18,717 nucleotides of DNA from Draconibacterium sp. (GTDB lineage: Bacteria; Bacteroidota; Bacteroidia; Bacteroidales; Prolixibacteraceae). The notes under the pieces are model-generated. The model saw only the letters and a list, made by a program, of their open reading frames with translations, did no database searches and was not told where the DNA came from. Where the stretch lies: the NCBI GenBank assembly GCA_015493625.1, contig WGCT01000282.1:1-18717 (forward strand). Direction: 5' to 3'. A program made the translations under genes and the position numbers. Positions 6,624 to 15,839 of this stretch are shown here, one piece after another. Position 1 is the first letter of the stretch, and each line of letters begins with the position of its first letter.

Positions 6624-6631
6624 TACTTTTA
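6624..6631 (+). promoter_or_regulatory. Candidate -7 box of the mraZ/dcw promoter
   Basis: TACTTTTA matches TAnnTTTG at all but the last base. Transcription from it would begin near 6637, giving a leader of about 20 nt to the ATG at 6659. The expected -33 region (about 6600-6604) has no TTG and lies inside the phased repeats, so this is a weak or regulated promoter if real. Confidence 0.35.
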
Positions 6632-6658
6632 CGATTGAAAAATAAAGATTATCGGGAA

Positions 6659-7120
6659 ATGGCTGAATTTGCAGGAACATATAGTGCTACCATCGACGAC
6701 AAAGGACGTGTTGTTCTTCCGTCGGCTTTTAAAAAGGAGATGGGCGAAATGGCACTCGAACCTCTTGTAATAGAGAAGAGTTTGCACAAAGAAACACTCG
6801 ATATTCATCCGAATAAATATTGGCAGGAACGTGTAAAGGCATTTAAAGCCGACCTCGACCCATTTGATGAGGACGATGATTCAATGCTTCAGTTCTTTTA
6901 TCAGAATTTTGTAAAAATAACAATGGCTGCCAACGGAAGAATAAACCTGCCTGCCGGTTATTTAAAATATGCAAACCTCGAAAAAGGGGTTCAATTTATT
7001 GGCATGGGCGAATCGATTCGGTTAATAGCTGTTACAACATCGGAAAAAGAGACGATGACAAAAGCCGAATTCCTGCAAAAATTGAAAGAGAGACGTAAAA
7101 GAAAGCAGGATGCCAAATGA
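6659..7120 (+). CDS. mraZ: MraZ transcriptional regulator / dcw operon first gene
   Basis: The product is 153 residues from ATG 6659. It has the two tandem AbrB-like halves of MraZ: TIDDKGRVVLPSAFKKEM near the N-terminus and AANGRINLPAGYLKYANL in the second half, each with the conserved GR-x-x-LP. MraZ forms a ring-shaped oligomer that binds repeats upstream of mraZ and represses the operon; it may also be nucleoid-associated. The C-terminal tail is strongly basic (KERRKRKQDAK). The frame is also open to a TTG at 6635, but that would lie at or before the predicted transcription start and add non-family residues, so ATG is preferred. Its stop overlaps the rsmH start (ATGA). Confidence 0.92.
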   Translation: MAEFAGTYSATIDDKGRVVLPSAFKKEMGEMALEPLVIEKSLHKETLDIHPNKYWQERVKAFKADLDPFDEDDDSMLQFFYQNFVKITMAANGRINLPAGYLKYANLEKGVQFIGMGESIRLIAVTTSEKETMTKAEFLQKLKERRKRKQDAK

Positions 7121-8025
7121 CACAAGCTTACCACATACCGGTTTTGCCCGATGCAAGCATCGAAGGTTTAAATCTTCACAGCTCGGCCAGTGTTGTTGAT
7201 GCTACGTTTGGAGGAGGAGGGCACTCCCGCTTAATACTTAAAAGTTTAGGCGATGAGGGGCGGCTTTTTGCTTTCGACCAAGATGAAGATGCGGTAGGGA
7301 ACTTAATTGACGACCGCCGCCTTTTTTTTATCCGTCATAATTTCAGATACATAAAAAATTTTCTGCATTTCTTCGGTGTAACGCAGGTCGATGCGGTTTT
7401 TGCCGACTTTGGCGTTTCGTCGCACGATTTCGATGTCCCCGAACGGGGCTTCTCATTTCGTTTCGAAGGGAAACTCGATATGAGAATGAATCGCAAAGCC
7501 GAAAAAGATGCTGCCAAAGTGGTAAATAACTATTCGGAGCAGCAGTTAAAGCTGGTGTTTAAAATGTTTGGCGAGATAAAAAATGCCGGCCGGCTGGCAT
7601 CGGTAATTTGCAAAAGCCGAACCGAACGGCCAATAAATACCACAACACAACTAAAAGAAATTGCTGCGGCTTGTGCTCCGCGTAATACCGAAAATAAATA
7701 CCTCGCTCAGGTTTTTCAGGCACTTCGTATTGAGGTGAATGATGAAATGGAAGCATTGAGAGAGTTTCTTGATGCTTCGGGCGATTTGTTAAAACCGGGT
7801 GGTCGCTTGGTTGTGCTCACTTATCATAGTTTAGAAGACCGGCTCTGTAAAAATTTTATGAGGGCAGGGAATTTCGAAGGAAAAGTGGAGAAAGATTTTT
7901 ATGGCAATGTAGTCTCTCCATTCAAATTAATAAACCGGAAAGTAATAGTTGCCGGAGCCGACGAGTTGAAAGAGAACAGCAGGTCGAGAAGTGCAAAATT
8001 AAGAGTAGCAGAAAAAATTTTATGA
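7117..8025 (+). CDS. rsmH: 16S rRNA (cytosine-1402-N4) methyltransferase
   Basis: The 302-residue RsmH (MraW) uses S-adenosylmethionine to methylate N4 of C1402 in the ribosomal decoding centre. Visible motifs are HIPVL (6-10), the SAM-binding TFGGGGHS (30-37), DFGVSSHDFD (97-106), GFSFRFEGKLDMRM (111-124), QVFQALRIEVN (198-208), YHSLEDR (236-242) and the C-terminal NSRSRSAKLR (287-296). Length and motif order are normal for the family. It overlaps mraZ by 4 bp and ftsL by 4 bp, indicating translational coupling, and this is the conserved second position of the dcw cluster. Confidence 0.95.
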   Translation: MTQAYHIPVLPDASIEGLNLHSSASVVDATFGGGGHSRLILKSLGDEGRLFAFDQDEDAVGNLIDDRRLFFIRHNFRYIKNFLHFFGVTQVDAVFADFGVSSHDFDVPERGFSFRFEGKLDMRMNRKAEKDAAKVVNNYSEQQLKLVFKMFGEIKNAGRLASVICKSRTERPINTTTQLKEIAAACAPRNTENKYLAQVFQALRIEVNDEMEALREFLDASGDLLKPGGRLVVLTYHSLEDRLCKNFMRAGNFEGKVEKDFYGNVVSPFKLINRKVIVAGADELKENSRSRSAKLRVAEKIL

Positions 8026-8372
8026 GGGCAGAAAAATCGACAAATAGTAAAAAATCGGGTGGTGTAAAATCATTTATCGGAGGCACAATATTAACCGACG
8101 AACGAATGACAAAACAGATGCCGTTTTTGGTGTTGCTGGTAGTAATGGGAATTGCGCTTATTGCTAACAGAAACTGGTCGGAGCGGACAATTCGCAAAAT
8201 CGAAATTTTGCAGGATACACTCGACGAACTTCGTTCCGAGTCGATTACCATGTCGGCAAAATTGATGGATGCAAGTCGACCGTCGGAAGTGGCAAAAAAA
8301 GTTGAAGAGGCAAATATTGGGTTAGAAGAGCCGGTTCGCCCGCCACAAAAAATAATTATTCACGAAAAATAA
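8022..8372 (+). CDS. ftsL: FtsL-like division protein
   Basis: This is a 116-residue single-pass membrane protein. It has a basic cytoplasmic N-terminus (1-33), a transmembrane segment at about 34-49 and a short periplasmic region. Residues 52-82 have the heptad-like hydrophobic spacing of a coiled coil (IRKIEILQDTLDELRSE). There is little sequence-level similarity to FtsL of Proteobacteria, so the call rests on topology and on its place between rsmH and ftsI. FtsL with FtsQ and FtsB activates the FtsW-FtsI septal synthase. The tail is rich in Pro and basic residues (EEPVRPPQK). Confidence 0.8.
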   Translation: MRAEKSTNSKKSGGVKSFIGGTILTDERMTKQMPFLVLLVVMGIALIANRNWSERTIRKIEILQDTLDELRSESITMSAKLMDASRPSEVAKKVEEANIGLEEPVRPPQKIIIHEK

Positions 8373-8379
8373 GAAAGAC

Positions 8380-10482
8380 GTGAAGATTAGAAGAACCATA
8401 ATAACGCGAATTGCAATTGTTTATGCTGTACTGTTTCTGTTTGGAGCAGTTGCCGTAGGCAAAATGTTTTCGGTGCAGCAAATAAAAAACGACAGGTGGG
8501 CAAAAATAGAGGCAAACCTGAGCAAAAATACTATTCTTGTTGAACCGAACAGGGGGAATATTTGTGCCGACGACGGAAGTGTTCTTGCCACGTCGGTTCC
8601 CGGTTATTATGTGCGAATTGATTTGGCTGCCGAAGGTGTAAAACGGGTGTTTTATAACGAGAGCGACTCGCTTGCATATTATCTCTCGCATTTTTTTAAA
8701 GACAAAAGTAAGGCTCAATATATGCGGAAACTTAAAGCTGCATACAAAAATAAAAACAGAGGCTTTGTACTAACTCCCCGAAAAGTAGATTATACCGAAC
8801 TTCAGAAAATAAAAAAGTTTCCTATTCTCAGGCGAGGAAGATTTGGCGGAGGTTTAATAATTGAACAGGAGAACAAAAGAATTACACCGCTGGGAATGCT
8901 GGCACAGCGTACCATTGGCGGATTAAATAAAGGGGCATACGGTGGCGTGCACGGTGCCATTGGTTATACAGGGCTCGAAGATGCTTACGAAATTTATTTG
9001 AAAGGGAAAGAGGGAGTGAGCTATAAACAAAATTTGTCGGGGCGATGGGTAACACGTACCGAAATTGAGCCCGAAGACGGTATGGACATCATTACCAACA
9101 TTAACGTGAAAATGCAGGATATTGCAGAAAGTGCTCTGCTAAAACAGTTAGAAAAATCGGATGCCGACTGGGCAACTGCAATCTTAATGGAGGTGAAAAC
9201 CGGTAAAATAAAAGCTATTGCAAATTTGGGAAAAGGAAAGGACAGTTATTACGAAAAAGACAATTATGCATTGGGCGCACGCGGTTGTTACGAGCCCGGA
9301 TCGACGTTTAAACTTGTATCGCTGATGGTGGCTCTCGAAGACGGCTTGGTCGATACAAGCGATGTTTTCGATACCGGAAACGGACGATGGCAAAATAGCG
9401 GACGAGTGATTACCGATACTCATGGACACGGAAAACTAACGGTAAAACAGATTCTCGAAAAATCGTCGAATATTGGCGTGGCGATGGTTATTACTTCGTG
9501 CTATAAAAATCATCCGCGCGATTATGTCGACCGTGTTTACAGTTTTGGTATAAATAAGCCGTTGGGACTGGAGATAAAGGGCGAAGGAAAACCCTATTTT
9601 AAATATCCTGGCGATACCGACTGGTGGGGAACAACATTGGCAGGTATGTCGTACGGTTACGAAACTAAAATGACTCCTCTGCAAATTCTTAATTTTTACA
9701 ACACCATTGCAAACAATGGTAAAATGATTAAACCTCAGCTGGTAAAAGAAATTCGCGACAACGGAGTTTTGGTGAAAAAGTATAAAACGGAAGTGCTAAA
9801 CCCAATGATTGCGTCGAAAGAGACAATTGGGAAAGCACAAAAAATGGTAGAAGGTGTTTGCGAACACGGAACAGGACGTTCGTTGCAAAACAGATATTTT
9901 AAAATAGCCGGCAAAACAGGAACAGCAAGAATTGCTGTTGGAAACACAGGATACAGTAACGGAATGTATCTCGCCTCGTTTTGTGGATATTTTCCGGCCG
10001 ACAATCCAAAATATTCTATGATTGTAACCTTTAATAATCCGCACAACGGATATTACGGAGCATCGGTGGCCGGCCCGGTTTTTAAGGAGATTGCCGAAAA
10101 AGTTTATGCGCTAAACGGCTTCTCGGTAAAAGAGGACGAAGCAAAGAGTAAAGATGAAATTGTTCCTCCTGTAAAAAAAGGAAAAACCGAAGATATTTTA
10201 AGAGTTGCCTACGATTTACATCTGAAAAACATACAGGGGAAACCCGGGTCGGAGATGGCTTTGGCATTGGTGCGAGACAGTGTAGTGGTGCTCGAAAGCA
10301 ACAAAATAGAATCGGGGAAAATACCGAATGTAATTGGAATGGGAGCCAGCGATGCCATTTTTTTAATGGAAAATGCAGGGCTGAAAGTTAAAATAAAAGG
10401 AGTGGGTAAGGTAAAAGAGCAGTCGTTAACTGCCGGGAGCAAGTGCAAAACCGGACAAACCGTTTACCTCCGTTTAGGATAA
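8380..10482 (+). CDS. ftsI: Septal peptidoglycan transpeptidase FtsI (PBP3-like) with PASTA domain
   Basis: The 700-residue class B penicillin-binding protein has a transmembrane anchor at about 8-28 and a dimerisation domain starting near NRGNICADDGSVLAT (57-71). The transpeptidase domain has the catalytic SxxK (S308-T-F-K311), SSN (362-364) and KTG (512-514). A C-terminal PASTA domain occupies about 645-700 (IPNVIGMGASDAIFLMENAG). It cross-links septal peptidoglycan in the periplasm together with FtsW. The GTG start at 8380 is required to include the membrane anchor, since the first in-frame Met is residue 29, past the membrane segment. It lies 7 bp after ftsL and 11 bp before murE. Confidence 0.95.
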   Translation: MKIRRTIITRIAIVYAVLFLFGAVAVGKMFSVQQIKNDRWAKIEANLSKNTILVEPNRGNICADDGSVLATSVPGYYVRIDLAAEGVKRVFYNESDSLAYYLSHFFKDKSKAQYMRKLKAAYKNKNRGFVLTPRKVDYTELQKIKKFPILRRGRFGGGLIIEQENKRITPLGMLAQRTIGGLNKGAYGGVHGAIGYTGLEDAYEIYLKGKEGVSYKQNLSGRWVTRTEIEPEDGMDIITNINVKMQDIAESALLKQLEKSDADWATAILMEVKTGKIKAIANLGKGKDSYYEKDNYALGARGCYEPGSTFKLVSLMVALEDGLVDTSDVFDTGNGRWQNSGRVITDTHGHGKLTVKQILEKSSNIGVAMVITSCYKNHPRDYVDRVYSFGINKPLGLEIKGEGKPYFKYPGDTDWWGTTLAGMSYGYETKMTPLQILNFYNTIANNGKMIKPQLVKEIRDNGVLVKKYKTEVLNPMIASKETIGKAQKMVEGVCEHGTGRSLQNRYFKIAGKTGTARIAVGNTGYSNGMYLASFCGYFPADNPKYSMIVTFNNPHNGYYGASVAGPVFKEIAEKVYALNGFSVKEDEAKSKDEIVPPVKKGKTEDILRVAYDLHLKNIQGKPGSEMALALVRDSVVVLESNKIESGKIPNVIGMGASDAIFLMENAGLKVKIKGVGKVKEQSLTAGSKCKTGQTVYLRLG

Positions 10483-10493
10483 AATAATAGAAA

Positions 10494-11951
10494 ATGTTAG
10501 TAGCAGAATTAATAAAACATAGTGGCAGTTTACAAATCTCCGGTTCGCTCGAGAAAGAGATATCTTCCATTGAATTCGACTCGCGAAAAGTGTTGGAAGG
10601 ATCTCTGTTTATAGCTCAACGGGGAGTCTCGGTCGACGGGCATAAGTTTATACCGGCAGCAATTGCAAAAGGTGCTAAAGTTGTTGTTTGCGAAGTGTTG
10701 CCACCCGAAATTCAGCAAGAGATTACATTTATAAAAGTTGCCGATTCGAATGTTGCTTTGGGAAAACTGGCAGCTGCATTTTATGGTTTCCCTTCGAAGA
10801 AACTAAAGGTGGTGGGAATTACCGGAACCAACGGAAAAACAAGTATCGCAACACTTTTGTACGATATGTTTTTAAAATTGGGTTACAAAACCGGGCTCCT
10901 TTCAACCATTTCGTACCGGGTAAACGGGCGCAAAGAGACCGCCTCGCATACCACGCCAAACGCAATAAAAATACAACAGTTACTTGCCGAAATGGTTGAT
11001 GACGGCTGCGAGTTCTGTTTTATGGAGGTGAGTTCGCACGCGGTGCACCAAAACCGAATTGCAGGAATAGATTTTGCCGCCGGCGTTTTTACAAACATTA
11101 CACACGACCATCTCGACTACCATAAAACGTTTGCCGAATACATAAATGCCAAAAAAAGCTTTTTCGACGGACTTCCAAAAAACGCGTTTGCCGTTACAAA
11201 TGTCGACGATAAAAACGGGTTGGTAATGGTTCAAAACACCAAAGCGCAGAAAGTAACTTATTCAATCCGGTCGATGGCCGACTTTCGGTGCCGGGTTCTC
11301 GAAAATCATTTCGACGGAATGTTACTCAACCTCGACGGGCAGGAGATATGGACACGTTTTGTGGGGCGTTTTAACGCCTCAAATTTATTGGCGGTTTATG
11401 CAGTTGCAATTCAGCTAAAACAGAACAGAAACGAAGTGTTGACAGTTATTAGTAACCTGAAACCGGTACAGGGACGTTTCGAAATATTGCGCAGTATCGA
11501 TGGAAAATATGCAATTGTTGACTATGCTCACACTCCCGATGCACTTAAAAATGTGCTGGCAGCAATTACCGAAATAAGAACCAATAACGAACAGGTAATT
11601 ACAGTTGTTGGCGCCGGCGGCGATCGCGATAAAACCAAACGCCCCGAAATGGCCAAAGAAGCTGTGCTGGCAAGCAATAAAGTAATTCTTACTTCCGATA
11701 ATCCACGAACCGAGAATCCGGCGCAAATTATAAAAGATATGGAATCCGGTGTTCCGGTACAATTTAAAAACCGTGTGGTTTCAATAGAAAACCGGCGAGA
11801 AGCAATTAAAACGGCAACATTAATTGCCAACCCCGGCGACATTATTCTGGTTGCCGGGAAAGGACACGAAAACTATCAGGATATTAACGGAGTTAAGCAC
11901 CATTTCGACGACAGGGAGGTGATTAAAGAATTTTTTGGAATTGAAGATTAA
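10494..11951 (+). CDS. murE: UDP-MurNAc-L-Ala-D-Glu:meso-diaminopimelate ligase
   Basis: The 485-residue Mur ligase adds the third residue of the peptidoglycan stem peptide. It has the ATP-binding P-loop GTNGKTS (111-117), ITHDHLDYH (202-210) and a candidate carbamoylated lysine, Lys220, in the sequence YINAKK. Other motifs are [10 protein letters not shown] (342-351), [12 protein letters not shown] (373-384) and GKGHEN (455-460). The substrate-selecting motif DNPR (402-405) is the form found in meso-diaminopimelate-adding MurE, which predicts mDAP-type peptidoglycan. The gap to mraY is 11 bp; the murF gene often found here in other phyla is absent. Confidence 0.95.
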   Translation: MLVAELIKHSGSLQISGSLEKEISSIEFDSRKVLEGSLFIAQRGVSVDGHKFIPAAIAKGAKVVVCEVLPPEIQQEITFIKVADSNVALGKLAAAFYGFPSKKLKVVGITGTNGKTSIATLLYDMFLKLGYKTGLLSTISYRVNGRKETASHTTPNAIKIQQLLAEMVDDGCEFCFMEVSSHAVHQNRIAGIDFAAGVFTNITHDHLDYHKTFAEYINAKKSFFDGLPKNAFAVTNVDDKNGLVMVQNTKAQKVTYSIRSMADFRCRVLENHFDGMLLNLDGQEIWTRFVGRFNASNLLAVYAVAIQLKQNRNEVLTVISNLKPVQGRFEILRSIDGKYAIVDYAHTPDALKNVLAAITEIRTNNEQVITVVGAGGDRDKTKRPEMAKEAVLASNKVILTSDNPRTENPAQIIKDMESGVPVQFKNRVVSIENRREAIKTATLIANPGDIILVAGKGHENYQDINGVKHHFDDREVIKEFFGIED

Positions 11952-11962
11952 AACGTATACGA

Positions 11963-13213
11963 ATGTTCTACTATTTGTTTGATTTATTAGCAGATTTCGA
12001 TATTCCCGGTGCCGGAATGTGGCAATCTATCTCGTTTCGGTCGGGCGCAACAATTATATTGTCGTTGCTTATTACCACCGTTTTCGGGAAAAAGCTCATT
12101 CGAATTTTGCAGCGCAAACAAATTGGCGAAGAGGTTCGCGATTTGGGCCTCGAAGGACAGATGCAAAAAAAAGGAACGCCAACAATGGGCGGAGTTATCA
12201 TTCTTTCGGCAATTGTAATTCCCACACTTCTATTCGCAAAATTAAACAACGTATATATCTTATTAATGCTGGTAACAACCGTGTTTCTTGGGTTAATAGG
12301 CTTTGTCGACGATTATATTAAAGTTTTTAAAAAGAATAAAGAGGGGCTGGCCGGAAGATTTAAAATTCTCGGACAGGTTGGTTTGGGGATCATTGTTGTA
12401 GCCACGCTTTTTATTAACGACGATGTTTTGGTGCGTCAGAATGTAAAAGATGCCAACGGAAACGATTTAACCGAAATTGTTATCGATGCAGCAACCGGCG
12501 AACAGTCGGTGCGCATGGTTACCAAGAATGTTAAATCAACAGTTACCACAATTCCATTTGTAAAAAAGAACGAGTTTAATTACGAATGGATACCTTCCTT
12601 TTTCGGGCTGAAATATTGGTGGATGAAATGGCTGGTTTATGCTGTTGCCATTATTTTAATTATTACGGCTGTTTCTAATGCCGCCAACCTCACCGACGGG
12701 CTCGACGGGCTGGCAACCGGAACTTCGGCAATTAGCGGAGCAACACTGGCGGTTCTGGCATATGTTAGCGGTAACATTATTTATGCCGATTATCTTAACA
12801 TTATGTACATCCCAAACATTGGCGAATTAACCGTTTTTATTGCTGCATTTATTGGCGCAACTGTGGGGTTTTTGTGGTATAACTCGTATCCGGCTCAGGT
12901 TTTTATGGGCGACACCGGAAGCCTCGCTCTGGGTGGAATTCTTGCCGTTTTCTCTATCATTATTAGAAAAGAAATTTTAATACCGCTGTTGGCCGGAATA
13001 TTTCTTATCGAAAATTTATCGGTGGTTATTCAGGTTTCGTGGTTTAAATACACAAAACGTAAAACCGGCACAGGTCGCCGTGTATTTTTAATGAGTCCCA
13101 TTCATCACCATTATCAGAAAAAAGGAATACCCGAATCGAAAATTGTAACACGGTTTTGGATTGTGGGAATTATTCTGGCAGTGTTAACAATTGTAACCTT
13201 AAAAATTAGGTAG
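11963..13213 (+). CDS. mraY: Phospho-MurNAc-pentapeptide translocase
   Basis: The 416-residue polytopic membrane enzyme transfers phospho-MurNAc-pentapeptide to undecaprenyl phosphate, making lipid I. Conserved parts are GTPTMGG (71-77), the Asp pair in FVDDYIK (114-120), [13 protein letters not shown] (239-251), [12 protein letters not shown] (314-325) with the likely catalytic Asp317, and the HHH motif (381-383) in [10 protein letters not shown]. It is about 55 residues longer than the E. coli enzyme because of an inserted hydrophilic loop at about 152-218, between transmembrane segments. Similar long forms are known in Bacteroidota. Its stop lies 1 bp before the murD start. Confidence 0.95.
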   Translation: MFYYLFDLLADFDIPGAGMWQSISFRSGATIILSLLITTVFGKKLIRILQRKQIGEEVRDLGLEGQMQKKGTPTMGGVIILSAIVIPTLLFAKLNNVYILLMLVTTVFLGLIGFVDDYIKVFKKNKEGLAGRFKILGQVGLGIIVVATLFINDDVLVRQNVKDANGNDLTEIVIDAATGEQSVRMVTKNVKSTVTTIPFVKKNEFNYEWIPSFFGLKYWWMKWLVYAVAIILIITAVSNAANLTDGLDGLATGTSAISGATLAVLAYVSGNIIYADYLNIMYIPNIGELTVFIAAFIGATVGFLWYNSYPAQVFMGDTGSLALGGILAVFSIIIRKEILIPLLAGIFLIENLSVVIQVSWFKYTKRKTGTGRRVFLMSPIHHHYQKKGIPESKIVTRFWIVGIILAVLTIVTLKIR

Positions 13214-13214
13214 G

Positions 13215-14552
13215 TTGAAAAAGCGTGTGGCAATATTAGGCGGAGGAGAAAGCGGAGTTGGAGCAGCCATTCTTGCACAAAAAAAAGGATACGAAGTTTT
13301 TCTTTCCGACCTGGGGGAGATAAAGCAGAAATACAAAAACGTTCTTTCAAATTATAAAATTGATTTTGAAGAGGAGAAGCACTCTGAAAGTAGAATTTTG
13401 AAAACCGGACTGGTAGTAAAAAGTCCCGGAATACCGGAAACAGCACCACTTGTTGTAAAGCTGAAAGAGGCTGGAATTCCTGTTGTTTCGGAGATTGAAT
13501 TTGCCGGAAAATACTGTTCGGCAAAAACAATTTGCATTACCGGAAGCAACGGAAAAACAACCACTACGTTGCTGCTCTATCATATTCTGAAAAATGAAGG
13601 AATAAATGTTGGGCTGGCGGGTAATGTTGGAAAAAGTTTTGCCTGGCAGGTGGCCGAAGAAAATTTCGACCTCTATGTAATCGAGCTTAGCAGTTTTCAG
13701 TTAGACGGAATGTTCAGTTTCAGAGCCGATGTTTCGGTGCTGTTGAATATTACTCCCGACCACCTCGACCGCTATAATTACAATATGCAAAATTATATCG
13801 ACTCGAAATTCAGAGTAATTCAAAATCAAACAAAAGAGGACTATTTCATCTATTGCAACGACGATGAAATTATTCAGAATGAAATAAAAAAGAGAAAAAT
13901 AGAGCCTGTTTTAGTTCCATTTGGTTTAAACGAACCGGCTGCAACCGGAGCAGGAATAAAAGAGAATCGGATAATTATTAATATTAATCAAAAACAGTTC
14001 AGTATGTCTATTCTGGATTTATCATTACACGGAAAACACAACACTTACAACTCGATGGCAGCAGGCATTGCAAGTATGGTTTTCGAAATTCGCGACACCC
14101 AGCTTCGCGAAAGTCTTTCCAGCTTTACAGGTGTCGAACACCGGTTAGAACGATTTTTAAAAGTTCACGGAATTGAATTTATTAACGACTCGAAAGCTAC
14201 CAACGTAAACTCTACGTGGTACGCTCTGGAGAGCGTTTTAAAACCAATTGTATGGATAGTTGGTGGCATTGACAAAGGCAACGACTACGCGATGCTAAAA
14301 GATTTGGCAAGGAAAAAGGTAAAAGCAATTGTGTGCCTCGGAAAAAGCAATGCCAAAATTCACGATGCATTCGAAGGTGTTGTTAAAAACATTGTTGATG
14401 CTGCAAGTATGGAAGAGGCTGTAAAAGCTGCCTACTATCTTGCACGAAACGGCGATACCGTTCTGCTTTCGCCGGCATGTGCCAGTTTCGACTTGTTCGA
14501 AAACTACGAAGACCGTGGTATTCAGTTTAAAAAAGAGGTGAGAAATTTATAA
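13215..14552 (+). CDS. murD: UDP-MurNAc-L-alanine:D-glutamate ligase
   Basis: The 445-residue Mur ligase adds D-glutamate to UDP-MurNAc-L-Ala. It has an N-terminal Rossmann-like motif (VAILGGGESG, 5-14), the P-loop GSNGKTTT (110-117), NITPDHLDRY (178-187) and Lys198, at the position of the carbamoylated lysine. It also has FTGVEHRLE (304-312), NDSKATN (324-330) and GGIDKGNDY (350-358). The start is taken as TTG at 13215, 1 bp after the mraY stop and preceded by AGGTAGG. A GTG at 13227 would remove only four residues, but the TTG form keeps the usual KRV-type start. A 78-bp gap follows. Confidence 0.95.
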   Translation: MKKRVAILGGGESGVGAAILAQKKGYEVFLSDLGEIKQKYKNVLSNYKIDFEEEKHSESRILKTGLVVKSPGIPETAPLVVKLKEAGIPVVSEIEFAGKYCSAKTICITGSNGKTTTTLLLYHILKNEGINVGLAGNVGKSFAWQVAEENFDLYVIELSSFQLDGMFSFRADVSVLLNITPDHLDRYNYNMQNYIDSKFRVIQNQTKEDYFIYCNDDEIIQNEIKKRKIEPVLVPFGLNEPAATGAGIKENRIIININQKQFSMSILDLSLHGKHNTYNSMAAGIASMVFEIRDTQLRESLSSFTGVEHRLERFLKVHGIEFINDSKATNVNSTWYALESVLKPIVWIVGGIDKGNDYAMLKDLARKKVKAIVCLGKSNAKIHDAFEGVVKNIVDAASMEEAVKAAYYLARNGDTVLLSPACASFDLFENYEDRGIQFKKEVRNL

Positions 14553-14630
14553 CAGATTTCTGAAACATGAAGTGTTGCTTTTACTTTTTTAAGTGAAACA
14601 CATTCAACATATTAAAAAAGGAGTAAGAAA
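14553..14630 (+). promoter_or_regulatory. Noncoding gap with canonical Shine-Dalgarno before ftsW
   Basis: This 78-bp spacer is the only sizeable gap within the dcw operon. It carries AAGGAG (14618-14623), 7 nt before the ftsW ATG, the clearest Shine-Dalgarno sequence in the window. It also holds TACTTTTT, similar to the mraZ -7 candidate, and an imperfect inverted repeat (GAAGTGTT against AACACATTC). Whether it contains a promoter, an RNA-processing site or only a ribosome-binding site cannot be decided by eye. Confidence 0.45.
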
Positions 14631-15839
14631 ATGAAAGCATCGATTGTGAAAATATTTAAAGGCGACCGTGTAATTTGGATGGTTCTGCTGTTCTTGTCGA
14701 TTTTGTCGTTGCTTATTATTTACAGTTCAACCGGAGCTTTGGCCTATCGTGTGGCTTCGGGGAATACACTTAAATATCTTATCAGACAGCTGTTTTTTTT
14801 AGGTGTTGGCGTTGGTGTTATGTTGTTTATGGTGAATGTGTTGCCGGTAAAATTCTACTCCATAATTGCCAGTTATGCACTTTATCTTAGTATTGCACTT
14901 CTGGGTTTGGCATTTGTGTTAAAAATAGGTGGAATATCGCACGGAAGCGGGCGAACCTTGAGTTTGGGAGGCATCTCTTTTCAACCGGCCGAAATTGCTA
15001 AAATCTCGCTTATACTTTTTACAGCAAAAATACTTGGCAAAAAACAGAAAACAAAAAACGATTTAAAACTGGCTTTTAAACGCATTATTATTTTTACCAT
15101 AATTGTTTGCGGATTAATATTTGTATCCGATTTCTCAACCTCAGCACTGCTTTTTGCAACAATTATGACCATGATGTTTATTGGCCGTATTCCGCTAAAA
15201 TATTTACTGTCGGTGGTGGCTGTGGGTGTTGGAATGATTGTACTGATATATCTTGTTGCCGATAAGTTCCCGAATGCTCCAGCACGTGTACACACTATAA
15301 AAGGGCGAATTGACCGTTTTTGGCATGGCGACCCTAATTCGAGAAAAGGAATTACACAGGCCGATTATGCAAAGCTGGCTATCTATTCGGGCGGAATTGT
15401 AGGGAAAGGACCTGGTCATTCAGATGTAAGCAACTATATGGCAGCAGCTTACAACGATTTTATTTTTGCCATTATTGTTGAAGAGTACGGTTTGCTTGGT
15501 GGAATGTTCGTTATCTTCCTGTTTTTGGTATTTTTCTTTCGGGGGATTGTTATTGTGGGGCGCTCAACACGAACGTTCCCGGCATTTATGGTTGCCGGAT
15601 TAACGCTAATACTGGTCTTTCAGGCAATGATTAATATTGGCGTTTCGAGTGGCGTTTTACCGGTTACCGGGCAACCGTTGCCCTGGATAAGTTTAGGGGG
15701 AACATCGTTGGTATTTACATCAATTGCATTTGGATGTATTTTAAGTGTAAGCTATCAAACGCAGGTAAATCGCGAGATTAAAGAGCTCCCACCGGTGCAG
15801 GTAAATGTGCCTGACGAAGATTATGAAATGGAGAAATGA
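14631..15839 (+). CDS. ftsW: Septal peptidoglycan glycosyltransferase FtsW (SEDS family)
   Basis: The 402-residue SEDS protein has about ten hydrophobic segments. It polymerises lipid II into glycan strands at the septum as partner of FtsI. Diagnostic motifs are SFQPAEIAKISLILF (116-130), a PGHS-containing loop (261-264) and YNDFIFAIIVEEYG (274-287) with the conserved Asp276. The signature GQPLPWISLGGTS is at 347-359. The C-terminal tail (about 378-402) is acidic and cytoplasmic. ATG 14631 has a strong Shine-Dalgarno sequence. The stop overlaps murG (ATGA). Its place between murD and murG favours FtsW over the elongation paralogue RodA. Confidence 0.94.
   Translation: MKASIVKIFKGDRVIWMVLLFLSILSLLIIYSSTGALAYRVASGNTLKYLIRQLFFLGVGVGVMLFMVNVLPVKFYSIIASYALYLSIALLGLAFVLKIGGISHGSGRTLSLGGISFQPAEIAKISLILFTAKILGKKQKTKNDLKLAFKRIIIFTIIVCGLIFVSDFSTSALLFATIMTMMFIGRIPLKYLLSVVAVGVGMIVLIYLVADKFPNAPARVHTIKGRIDRFWHGDPNSRKGITQADYAKLAIYSGGIVGKGPGHSDVSNYMAAAYNDFIFAIIVEEYGLLGGMFVIFLFLVFFFRGIVIVGRSTRTFPAFMVAGLTLILVFQAMINIGVSSGVLPVTGQPLPWISLGGTSLVFTSIAFGCILSVSYQTQVNREIKELPPVQVNVPDEDYEMEK

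Larger units (their letters stand above)
5441..6658. other. 1.2-kb intergenic region: repeat island plus mraZ control region
   Basis: No convincing gene is visible between the divergent glsA-like gene and mraZ. Short open frames here run through repeated sequence and resemble no known protein. From 5607 to about 6291 the DNA is a mosaic of direct repeats and REP-like palindromes, listed separately. From 6292 to 6570 it is AT-rich with no obvious structure; the only hint is a weak promoter-like pair, TTTG (6485-6488) and TATTGTTTG (6507-6515). From 6571 it holds the phased array and promoter of mraZ. Base composition is uneven, with one GC-rich patch around 5935-6030. Confidence 0.7.

Noticed and set aside
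6635..6658. TTG start for mraZ eight codons upstream
   Set aside because: It would lie at or before the predicted transcription start and add residues outside the normal MraZ N-terminus. ATG 6659 fits the family.
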